A DNA stretch of 64,000 nt, from assembly GCA_036898135.1 (NCBI GenBank), contig CM072514.1, positions 13,218,215 through 13,282,214 of the forward strand. Direction: 5' to 3'. The translations under genes were made by a program, and so were the position numbers. A model generated the notes under the pieces. The model saw only the letters and a list, made by a program, of their open reading frames with translations, was not told the origin of the DNA and ran no database searches. This DNA is from Oncomelania hupensis (lineage: Eukaryota > Mollusca > Gastropoda > Littorinimorpha > Pomatiopsidae). Below, one piece after another: positions 55,722-64,000 of the stretch. Numbering within the stretch: position 1 is the stretch's first letter; every line of letters begins with the position of its first letter.

Positions 55722-58700
55722 GTATAACATTTATCAATGATGGAATTAGTAAATTACATGGTTAACAAACATTGTAAATGTGTTTATTTTAAAATCTAAA
55801 TAAGATTTTCAAGCTGTTGCTGTTGTAAAATTACAAATTAAAATGTGGGAGGTGTGGTGGCCAAATGGTAGAGCTTTGGCTTGCAGATCTGAAGGTCCTG
55901 GGTTCGAGCCCAGGCCGGGGCATTGTGTTGTGTCCTTGGGAAAGACTTTACTCCCAATTCCTACTCCTTCAGATGAGAGTATAAACCAATCGAGGTCTAG
56001 TCTGTGTCGCATACATTCCATCATAACGGACTTTAAAGATCCTGATGCTCATGTCCTATACAGGTGAGTGCCGGTGACAAGAACACACCCAGCATGCACC
56101 TAGGTCCTTCTCCCCCATCCCTGGCTGCCCAGGATTGTGCTCAGTTGTCTGGAGCGTTATTACGATGCGCCGAAAGGCTGCAAGTTGGCACCTCGGGCAG
56201 CTTGAGTTAGATCCTGTATCGGCCAGCGCCTTGAGCAGCTCTTGAGCTGGAAAAGTGCTATTATAAGAACGATTAAATAATCTACGATGTAGTTCATAAA
56301 TAAAATAAAATTTTAAATATATGTGTATTTTAAAATCAGTAACACAGATATTTGGTGTTGTTATGTGACAGTTGTTGTTCTTTAAGTTATAGGACTTAAC
56401 GGCATATCAGACTGTATGGAGTATATAAATAATTATGTGCCACAAATTCCTACCAAGATGGCAAAAGTGGGGGGTGTTTGAATTGGTGTTCCAGTTATCA
56501 ATACGACTGATGACATTTGGGTTGAATGCTGTCATTCTACGCTACATTTCCAAAGATCTCTTGGGTGTGGTCAATGTGAGGTAAGACTTTATTGTTCTGT
56601 TTTTTCCACCACTATTACCCATATTTCCATTTATTTGTCAATCTCTACCTCATCATTATAAGGATACAAAACAACACAAATGATACAGAAATATGTGCTG
56701 CCAAGTGAACATCCACAAAGAATATGCTTCGGTCAGTACTGCAGCACACTGAAAGATATAACTCAGAGCTGATTCTAGGGCGCGGGATCACGCACAAAAA
56801 GTTTTTTTCCCGCAAAGAAATTCGATGAACGCGTTCGCGATACCACGGAGCTTGGAAATATCCCGCTACATATCTTGATCGAAGCGGGCTTTACTGTGAC
56901 GTTTCTGTCGTCTGCTAGGGCGTAGCGGAAACTGGAGTTAAACGGACGTTGCTCTCTTGTATATGCGATATGTCTCAAATTTTCATTGGCCGATGCTATT
57001 CTTTTTGACCAATCACCTTTCTTCTGAGTGTGGCATCGATGAACCTGACCCGTTGGAACTGGTTTACAATCAGAATCAGAATGGCTTCGAAAAAGCGCAC
57101 GCTTTTCGACTTTGAATTCAGTGGAGGAACTGTGAAGAAAAGGAAAGAGACTGAAAATGTGCCAGAGACGTCTGTGCCTGCTAGTACAAAGATGAAGGAA
57201 CACAAGTTTCAAGAACAATGGTGGAAGAAATGGCCATGGATGGAAACAAGCGAGTCAGGCGCTATGTTGTGCTCTGTGTGCATCAAGCACAAAAAAACGA
57301 ATTCGTTCACCGAAGGCAAAGGATGCACCAACTTCAGAAGTAGTACAATAGAAAGAGGGGGGCCTAATCGCCCCCTTTTTTTCAAGGAAGGGGGGCCTGC
57401 CCCCACTTCTTCAAAATCCTAGAATCAGCATTGCAACTGATGTACAAATTATCATTGTCATCATGATCACTGCCATCATTATCACCATCTTTACCACAGT
57501 TAAATAATTACTGTGACAGAATGAGTGACGTTTGGAGGGGAAACAATCCTGTGAACTTTTTGCACTAATGTAGCAAGCTCCACTATGTGAGAGAGAAGGT
57601 GAAGGGACATCACTGCAGCTAATTCGATCAGTATTGAGCGACATTTGTATGGGAAGTAATCTTGTAATTAATAATTTTGACATTGATTTTAGCTACCTCG
57701 ACCATTAACCAAACTAACGTTTTCTGTAAGCCAAGCACATGATTTGAATATGGGGGTAGCTTATTGTGTTATAATTGCGTGAAACATCAGGTTGATGTTG
57801 CTGTACTCCACCATCATCTTTGTGACAAAGGAAGCCTTCATCAGAGCCTGCCTCAGTCACAAACACAAACACGACTGGAAGCAAGTCATCAACCTCATGT
57901 GGTGCACGTAAGTCTTCATGCTTGAGTTGAGGAATAGTTTATTTAATATTTATTTCAATTACTTTACACGCACAAACAAATCGTTCTTATAATGCTTTTC
58001 TAGCTCAAGAGCTTCTTAAGGCGCTGGTCAATACAAGATCTAACTTAAGGAACTCAAGGGGCCAACTTGCTGCCTAGGTGCATCATCTGGGGCTGGGGTT
58101 ATGAGCGCGACTTTCAGGCCTGCGACCAGCAACTTTCGGCCTCGTGACAAGGTGCGCGGGTTATGAGTCCTGATTACTGCAGTCACCGGAACCCATAGTC
58201 GTTCTAACACAGTCATGGTGCTGAACCCCCTCCACTAGCGGGCGCCAAGGCACACAAACTATACATTCGGCCTGCCTTTTGTTGGGACTTCATGTGCGTG
58301 ACTGTGTGTGTGAGTGCATGTGTGACTGTGTGTGTGAGTGCGTGTGTGTGTGTGTGCGTGTGAGTGCGTGTGAGTGCGTGTGAGTGCGTGTGTGACTGTG
58401 TGTATGAGTAAGTGTGTGTGTGTCCTTGTTTACACAGTGTTATCTGGACAAATCAGTGAACATCTACATAACTTGTATTGACATGCCTACTTGTTTTGAT
58501 GTCAAAACAATGATCGTTAGGGTTAGGGCTGGGTTAGGGTTCGAACACTTCAAAGTACTTAAAAATGGGGACGAAATATGAACAATTGTCAGCACAACCT
58601 AGGTGGCGTTTCGGGAAAGTCATGATAATACTGTGTAACCGCAGTAGTGTGTGTGTGTGTGTGAGTGTGTGTGTGTGCTTTTGTTTGGTGACATGATTGT

Positions 58701-58920
58701 GTGGCATGTGAGTGAATAGATCTAGATTTTAAATATTGTTATCGTTGTATTATTCTCCCGCCACGCAAGGCATATTCTTGTAATATTTCAAGGGAATAAA
58801 AGTTTTATCTCTTATGTCCATTTCTTTTTTCCAAGTCTAATATGAAATATATTTGAATAAATTTTTAATAAGAAAATCCATCAATCTGTTAGTGCCATAA
58901 AACTGCTTATTTGTGTTCTT

Positions 58921-59008
<88 letters not shown>

Positions 59009-59952
59009 GCTCTTTTAGATAAATCTGTTTAGGTATAGGCTTTAAATTGAGCTTTTCCACAAGCAATGTTTGTGTCTTGTACTTCCAAAAACTAGAACCC
59101 CTAAGGCTGTCTCTTTTGGGGGGCACAGCCAAATTAAGGGAATTTTTAAACACTGTAATAGATGAGTAAAGAATTTAAAACAAAAATAGTACTTTAAGGT
59201 AAAGAAAGAAAAGTAAAACTATTAAAATTAGCAATCCACCTAACCAAAAACAACACCCAAACCCATGAACACACACACACAGAGTTCCTTCCATGTTATG
59301 CAGCAAATCAAATGGAACATGTAAAGTAGGCGGAAGCCACGGGGCGATGGGATTGATAGAACAAATAGTGCTAAAGATGGAACAGGTTGAGCGACTTCCT
59401 ATCCGCATGCTCATACCCGCACCTGGTAAGCTGCACAGTTGACTTCATAGGCATTCGAACTGATTGGCGACCGACTATGGGTAGCATTTTTCATAACCCC
59501 TGCACCTGAAGCCCAGACAGCAGCGTAATCCTGGAGAATGGGAGAAACGACCAGTTTACACTCAACAGGCAAACTTGACAGAAGCTGAGTAGTCCTATGC
59601 CCCCAACAGACTCTCACAGATTGTGGTCAGTGTCACTTTTGGGCTGACTGCCACTGTAAGTTTAATAGCCGAGTAATAAAGCCAAAAGGTCTGTTGATAG
59701 TATTTGTTGTGTGTTTGTTTCCAGCTTCCTTTTGATTGATTACGCTCCATCCTTATGTCCAGCGTACCGCTTGGCATAGCAGTGAGCTTGCTGCTGAGCG
59801 CCGTGTGGTATAAGATGCTGGAGCAGCCTGATCCCTCTGTGGTTCCAAACTATGGTGTTGGGGTATTTGCCTTCGCGTTGTCTGCGTGGATTGAGATGTG
59901 GATGGATGCCATGTACGTCACTGGCATGGCATTTCACTTCATCAAGCTAAAG
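55653..59952 (+). CDS. RFT1: RFT1 homolog, N-terminal part (exons 1-4)
   Basis: RFT1 is a polytopic ER membrane protein needed for assembly of the dolichol-linked oligosaccharide used in N-glycosylation; its exact action (flippase or helper) is debated. Exons are 55653-55721, 56495-56580, 57791-57907 and 59763-59952, 462 nt or 154 codons, all phases consistent. The family is about 540 residues, so roughly 70% of the protein lies beyond the window. Recognisable blocks are LLLQ joined to LSIRLMTFGLNAVILRYISK, LLGVVNVRLMLLYSTIIF, TKEAFIRACLS, INLMWCTVPLG, LEQPDPSVVPNYGVGVFAFA and FHFIKLK, which align in order with vertebrate RFT1. Hydrophobic stretches fit the first membrane helices. The first ATG at 55642 is in a frame that stops after four codons, so 55653 (or the ATG at 55659) is used. 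Confidence 0.93.
55848..56281 (+). mobile_element. SINE-A, full-length tRNA-derived SINE, in RFT1 intron 1
   Basis: A tRNA-like head has an A-box-like TGGCCAAATGGTAGAGC and a B box GGTTCGAGCCC. A conserved body of about 370 bp follows (ACTTTAAAGATCCTGATGCTC, GGATTGTGCTCAG), ending GCCTTGAGCAGCTCTTGAGC. It is the best reference copy of the family here. Confidence 0.87.
56495..56580 (+). CDS. RFT1: RFT1 exon 2
   Basis: It encodes LSIRLMTFGLNAVILRYISK and DLLGVVNVR after acceptor TTCCAG, with donor GTAAGA and phase 0 to phase 2. It corresponds to the first transmembrane segment. Confidence 0.93.
56769..57432 (+). mobile_element. hAT-like non-autonomous element in RFT1 intron 2
   Basis: The ends GCTGATTCTAGG and CCTAGAATCAGC are perfect 12-bp inverted repeats. 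Inside is a transposase N-terminal frame, then G/C tracts (GGGGGGCCTAATCGCCCCC). A clear 8-bp duplication was not found. Confidence 0.7.
57078..57350 (+). pseudogene. hAT transposase N-terminal zinc-finger remnant
   Basis: It encodes MASKKRTLFDFEF, then KFQEQWWKKWPWMETSESGA and MLCSVCIKHKKTNSFTEG and CTNFRSSTIER. The W..W...C..C...F..G..NFR pattern is the TTF-type finger at the start of hAT/ZNF862-like proteins. The frame then runs into low-complexity G/C tracts; the catalytic part is absent. Confidence 0.75.
57791..57907 (+). CDS. RFT1: RFT1 exon 3
   Basis: It encodes LMLLYSTIIFVTKEAFIRAC and LSHKHKHDWKQVINLMWC after acceptor ATCAG, with donor GTAAGT. The EAFIRACLS motif is characteristic of RFT1. 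Confidence 0.95.
57990..58230 (-). mobile_element. SINE-A fragment in RFT1 intron 3
   Basis: TTTTCTAGCTCAAGAGCTTC, AAGGCGCTGGTCAATACAAG and ACTCAAGGGGCCAACTTGC are the SINE-A 3' end in reverse. Confidence 0.72.
58924..59006. repeat. (TC)n microsatellite in RFT1 intron 3
   Basis: Pure TC of about 80 bp. Confidence 0.97.
59763..59952 (+). CDS. RFT1: RFT1 exon 4
   Basis: It encodes VPLGIAVSLLLSAVWYKMLE, QPDPSVVPNYGVGVFAFALS and FHFIKLK after acceptor GTCCAG, with donor GTTGGT in phase 0. It is the last RFT1 exon seen in the window. Confidence 0.93.
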
Positions 59953-60019
59953 GTTGGTGCGCATTCTTTCCTTTGTTTTCTTTTTCTTTCTTTTTTGCTG
60001 TTGCAGTGCTTCAAATTGT

Positions 60020-60112
60020 TTTCAGACATCATGGGCCCAATGACCCATGGCCATGCAAAATGATGGGTCAATTTTGAAAAAGATGGGTCATTGACAATCG
60101 AAGTTATTCGTA
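60020..60112. repeat. Palindromic GGGTCATTG-rich end of the hAT remnant
   Basis: ATCATGGGCCCAATGACCCA, ATGGCCATGC, GATGGGTCAATTTTG and GATGGGTCATTGACAATC hold several inverted CAATGACCC/GGGTCATTG pairs. They probably form the terminal part of the transposon whose C-terminus is next to it. Confidence 0.5.
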
Positions 60113-60124
60113 TCGTATGTTCAC

Positions 60125-60270
60125 CTAGTCCTTCTTGAACAGATACCGCCTGCGTTTTTCCGCCCACACCTGCACTGCACTCATAAAGGGCATGTCCTGG
60201 AAGCTAGGTCCATCAATGCACACCCTCATCAGCTGGTCACAACGTGTGTTTGTGAGGGCGCTTCTCCTAT
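60125..60270 (-). pseudogene. hAT transposase C-terminal remnant
   Basis: In minus sense it encodes RRSALTNTRCDQLMRVCIDG, PSFQDMPFMSAVQVWAEKRR and RYLFKKD then a stop. This is the end of the hAT dimerisation region (LMR...GP.....A...W...KRR). Upstream sequence is cut off by the LTR element at 60380. Confidence 0.75.
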
Positions 60271-60379
60271 TTTTTCTTCAGTGGCATCTTGTCTTTAGCA
60301 AAAAGATTACTCGATTCCACAAGTGTTGAAAAGTCAGACGATTTCGCCTTTGCAAGGTAAAACTGATAGATGTTCACTG

Positions 60380-60889
60380 TGTTACGTTGAAACGCGAACG
60401 AAAGTATGTCTGAAACGCGCACATTAGATCTAATCGTTTCGTTTTGCAAAGTATTCAATAATGGAGTTTATTTACCTTTGATTTGAGTTTGCATTGTTGT
60501 TAGGAGAGGCTTTGTATAACGTTGATAATTTGCGTTAGTCGATATTATTGGAGAATTCTCTGGATCTGCGTGTTTACTCTCGATAGAAATTTCCCGATGG
60601 ATGTCGAAGTAAGAGAACGTTCCGGGTATGTGTAGAGAGATGTATGACGTAAGTCAGTGATGACGATCTTTAATTCTGATTGGTTGTAATGCGTCATTTC
60701 TAGAACGTCCTGTCGTCATCTCGAATGAGAGAAAAAATTATAAAATTGATGCCCTGTGTGTGGGTAAGAGATTATTGTTGATAGTGAGTTGGAAAGTAAA
60801 GAAGTTGAAAGTGGAAAGCGATTGTATGCAGTGTTGATGTGTGCTGAATAAAAGTGGAAAACTTCATACGTCGACTTTGTGACTTGTAT
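60380..60889 (+). repeat. 5' LTR, 3'-truncated, of the second retrotransposon copy
   Basis: It is collinear with 62716-63225 and ends at CTTGTATG, where the complete LTR continues with CTGATTGAGC. Confidence 0.9.
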
Positions 60890-61918
60890 GCATCCCCCGT
60901 CGTCGCCAGCGCAGCTATGACCGTCCAGAACATGCCTGTTTCCAAGGGACGCGTTGGAAATCATGAAGTGACTGTCCTAAGAGACTTTGGCTGCAGTGGG
61001 GTCATCATCAAAGAAGACCTAATCGCTAAAGAACAGTTCACTGGCGATTCAAAATGGACACTCATGGCCGACAGCAAATGTGTGAAAGCGCCAGTTGCAA
61101 AGATTCAAGTCAGCACCCCTTTCTACGTAGGCGAAGTAGAAGCGGTTTGCCTGAAGAAGCCGCTGTATGATTTAATGATCGGGAATATCGACGGCGCGAG
61201 ACGACCCGACGACCCCGATCCAGAGTGGAGTCCTGCCTCAACCCAACGTGTCGAAGTTGTGGAGGAGGATCCATTGCCATTTCCCGATGGAGACCTTACA
61301 GAGCTGTTACGGGACAATGTGGCTACTCCGGCTCAGCCCTGCCAACCAGAGATCGTCGGTGCTGTTACTACCAGGGCCCAGGCCAAGAGAAACAAGACGA
61401 CTACGCCACTGAAGGTCGCCGGCAACTCCAAAGCTGCCATCGTGGACAGAGATAAGCTGATCCAGCTCCAGGAAGCTGATAGCACTCTAACCAAGTACAG
61501 GAACCGCCCAGATCACGTGACCAAACGCAGTGGCACGGTCTATTTTGAGGTGAAGGCCAAGATCCTGTACCGAATCTTCCAGCACCCGAGGGTCAACGGA
61601 GGGAAACCACTACGTCAAGTCTTGGTACCGTTACCTCTAAGGCGCCAAGTGATGGAAGTAGCTCATGACTCTATCATGGGAGGTCACCTAGGCATCAGGA
61701 AGACGTCAGAAAGAATCCAGGCGGTGTTCTACTGGCCAGGGCTTCATGCGGACGTCAGCCGTTTCTGCCGATCATGTGACATTTGCCAGAAGACCATACC
61801 TCGAGGAAGGGTCCCGAAAGTGCCTATGCAGAGGATGCCTTTGATCGACCGACCTTTCAAGAGGGTGGCCTTAGACTTAATCGGCGAAATAAGACCTCCG
61901 AGTGAAGAAGGTCATTGA
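60854..61918 (+). pseudogene. Protease and integrase zinc domain remnant
   Basis: The 354-codon frame starts in LTR sequence and enters pol at about residue 16. The protease motif reads RDFGCSG; the first copy has RDSGCSG, so the catalytic triad is altered. The integrase zinc-binding region (HDSIMGGHLG, CRSCDICQ) is present. The frame stops at TGA 61916-61918, a one-base change from the CGA codon at this place in the first copy. Confidence 0.88.
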
Positions 61919-61933
61919 TGGGTACTGACCTTA

Positions 61934-62506
61934 GTGGACTATGCGACTCGGTACCCAGAAGCAGTGCCTTTGAAGAAGATTGACACTGAAACTGTTGCAG
62001 AGGCACTGGTGGATATGTTCAGGAAAGGCTGTCCAAACCAAGTGCAGTGGGGACCGTCTCAGGAGAAGGCATACCAGACTGTGCGCGACCTCCTTTCGAA
62101 GGATTCGGTGCTACGACTGCCTGACACTTCCAAGGAATTCGTCTTAAGAACAGACGCAGCGGACGAAGGCATCGGCGCCATACTGATGCAAGAACACGAA
62201 GGGAAACTATTTCCGGTCAGTTACGCCAGCAAGAAGCTGTCCAGGGCTGAGAAAAATTACTCGACCATGGAGAAAGAGTGCCTTGCCATCATATGGGGAA
62301 TCCGGAAGTTCGAACTGTACCTTCAAGGAGTGAAGTTCGTGCTACAGACTGATCACAAGCCGCTAACTTACTTGAACTCTGCCAAGTTTGTGAACAGTCG
62401 GATCATGAGATGGGCTATGTACTTGCAGAACTTTAACATGCGAGTAGAATCTATCAAAGGATCAGACAATGTTGGTGCGGACTTCCTCAGCAGAGTGTGT
62501 GAGTAA
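61934..62506 (+). pseudogene. Integrase remnant fused by deletion to RNase H
   Basis: The first ~30 residues match the integrase after its first catalytic aspartate (DYATRYPEAVPLKK). The rest is the connection and RNase H of a Ty3-type pol: LRTDAADEGIGAIL, MEKECLAIIWGIRKFELYLQ and LQTDHKPLTYLNS, ending DFLSR. All reverse transcriptase and two integrase catalytic residues are gone. It supplies the RNase H missing from the other copy, so the family must have had it at the C-terminus. Confidence 0.9.
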
Positions 62507-62715
62507 AGAACATTGACTGTGTGGATGAACTGTGAACATTGACAATATCCAGATAGACTTGCGGATGGAAGAACATTGACTCTATGTGAATGAACTGTGA
62601 ACACTGACAATATTCAGACAGTCTGAAATAAGTCTTAATTCTGTACTTTGTTTGTGCATTACGTTTCAATGTTGTTGAAAGAAATTGGGTAAATTTCTTC
62701 TTGAGTGGGGGGTTA

Positions 62716-63342
62716 TGTTACGTTGAAACTCGAACGAAAGTATGTCTGAAACGCGCACGATAGATCTAATCGTTTCGTTTTGCAAAGTATTCAATAATGG
62801 AGTTTATTTACCTTTGATTTGAGTTTGCATTGTTGTTAGGAGAGGCTTTGTATAACGTTGATAATTTGCGTTAGTCGATATTATTGGAGAATTCTCTGGA
62901 TCTGCGTGTTTACTCTCGATAGAAATTTCCCGATGGATGTCGAAGTAAGGGAACGTTCCGGGTATGTGTAGAGAGATGTATGACGTAAGTCAGTGATGAC
63001 GATCTTTAATTCTGATTGGTTGTAATGCGTCATTTCTAGAACGTCCTGTCGTCATCTCGAATGAGAGAAAAAATTATAAAATGGATGCCCTGTGTGTGGG
63101 TAAGAGATTATTGTTGATAGTGAGTTGGAAAGTAAAAAAGTTGAAAGTGGAAAGCGATTGTATGCAGTGTTGATGTGTGCTGAATAAAAGTGGAAAACTT
63201 CATACGTCGACTTTGTGACTTGTATGCTGATTGAGCAGGCTGCGTGGATAAACGAATCTGAGCTACACTCATCAGTACTTCAGCATTGGGGCTGAATCAG
63301 ATACTGATAAAGAAAAACACCATCATCGAATTGAGTGTAACA
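62716..63342 (+). repeat. 3' LTR of the second retrotransposon copy
   Basis: It is 627 bp from TGTTACG to GTAACA and is preceded by the purine tract GAGTGGGGGG at 62704-62713. Confidence 0.93.
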
Positions 63343-63344
63343 CG

Positions 63345-64000
63345 CTGATTGATTGTTGTGCTTGGCTGCCAGCCAATGAATCACACGCAGCGATGCTATG
63401 CAAGCCACATGTGCTTGGTATGGCTTAGTGGTACAGACAGACCGAGGATCAAGACAAGTTGGCGAATTTATGACGCGCCAGGCTGGCGCATTCACGTTGA
63501 CTGTTACGCGCCATTCTGATAACATATGCGCCAATGGCGCGGGCGCTCCAACAATCTGAAGTATTGTTGTTGTAATTTTCTATTTTTATTTTTTTAAGTT
63601 TTATTTATTGATTGCTTTATTTATGCACGTGTTTATTTCCATTTTTTAAATATGTATTATTTATTTTATTTATTTATATAGTTATATATTGTGATTTTTA
63701 ATATATTGAGTTATTTATTAATTGTATGGTAGTCAACCTGCACCGATGACATGTGGGTTGCTGTGCAACCACAGTGCAGTGCTGCTCAAGGCAGAGTGGA
63801 GAGCAGTCGAACCTACCCACCCTTCTCTTTGTGATCCATGCACCTAATAAGCCAGTTTACCTTGATGCTACTGAGCGTCAGAGATCTTTCAAGCATAGGC
63901 TGTGTGTAGGCATGTGACCTCAATAGCCTCTGACACTGAGGTTGAAGTCAGCGTCGCTTTCAGACTGCTTGCTTCTGTAAGCTTGGGAACTGTCTAATAG
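63345..64000. other. Unassigned sequence after the second LTR element
   Basis: It contains a TTTATT-rich part (63,580-63,720) and a more GC-rich part with no recognised RFT1 exon. Confidence 0.4.

Larger units (their letters stand above)
60380..63342 (+). mobile_element. Second copy of the same LTR retrotransposon, internally deleted
   Basis: The LTRs are inverted relative to the first copy. The 5' LTR at 60380-60889 is cut short; the 3' LTR at 62716-63342 (627 bp) ends GTAACA. The 5' LTR joins internal sequence directly at a CATCCCC, removing the LTR end, primer site and gag. The body keeps protease (with DFG instead of DSG), the integrase N-terminus and, after a second deletion near 62,025, an RNase H. 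Flanks CACTG and CGCTG differ at one base, a plausible decayed target duplication. It lies past RFT1 exon 4, apparently in that gene's intron. Confidence 0.92.

Noticed and set aside
59411..59617. A 68-codon minus-strand frame in RFT1 intron 3
   Set aside because: It has weak resemblance to a LINE post-RT segment (VVSPILQDYAAVW) but is too short and isolated to call.
60136..60360. RFT1 exon 5
   Set aside because: The plus-strand translation does not match RFT1; the minus strand matches a hAT C-terminus instead.

Overview
This window is animal nuclear DNA. It carries two interrupted housekeeping genes in an AT-rich background that is unusually full of retroposons and microsatellites. The retroposon mix (tRNA-derived SINEs, a tRNA/5S-type SINE, several non-LTR families, a Ty3/gypsy element of Gmr1-like domain order, hAT- and piggyBac-like remnants) fits an invertebrate. 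I would guess a lophotrochozoan, perhaps a gastropod mollusc, but nothing here proves the species.

Positions 1-20,990 hold no convincing host exon. They contain long microsatellites, tandem repeats of 16-60 bp units, SINEs, 3' ends of several LINEs, a 1.06 kb terminal-inverted-repeat element (11,128-12,184) and three copies of a roughly 580 bp hairpin-ended retroposon, called SINE-B here. Positions 20,997-26,882 hold a nearly complete LTR retrotransposon on the minus strand: 632/634 bp LTRs, 5-bp target duplication CTTCA, and a gag with a SCAN-like capsid. Its pol order is protease-integrase-reverse transcriptase, the reverse of ordinary Ty3/gypsy. It split an older RNase-H-bearing LINE. Positions 26,888-40,700 are again intergenic, with minisatellites, two more full SINE-B copies, an inverted shorter SINE-B relative, LTR debris and LINE debris. 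Part of this may be the IDH3G 3' untranslated region.

The first gene is IDH3G (mitochondrial NAD-dependent isocitrate dehydrogenase, gamma subunit) on the minus strand. Its twelve exons run from 54,940 down to 40,761. All junctions keep phase, and one intron uses a GC donor. Its introns host a piggyBac-like MITE, a triplicated LINE junction, two solo LTRs, a SINE with a 23-copy internal minisatellite, and a LINE 3' fragment. The second gene is RFT1 (ER membrane protein of N-glycan lipid precursor assembly) on the plus strand. Its first four exons (55,653-59,952) are present and the rest lie beyond the window. The two start codons are 712 bp apart and divergent, so a shared promoter is likely. 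Downstream of RFT1 exon 4 are a hAT transposase tail and a second, internally deleted copy of the same LTR retrotransposon (60,380-63,342).

The two host genes act in separate processes (TCA cycle and ER glycosylation); their link is the shared 5' region. Most of the rest is a layered record of insertions, many datable relative to one another by exact target-site duplications.
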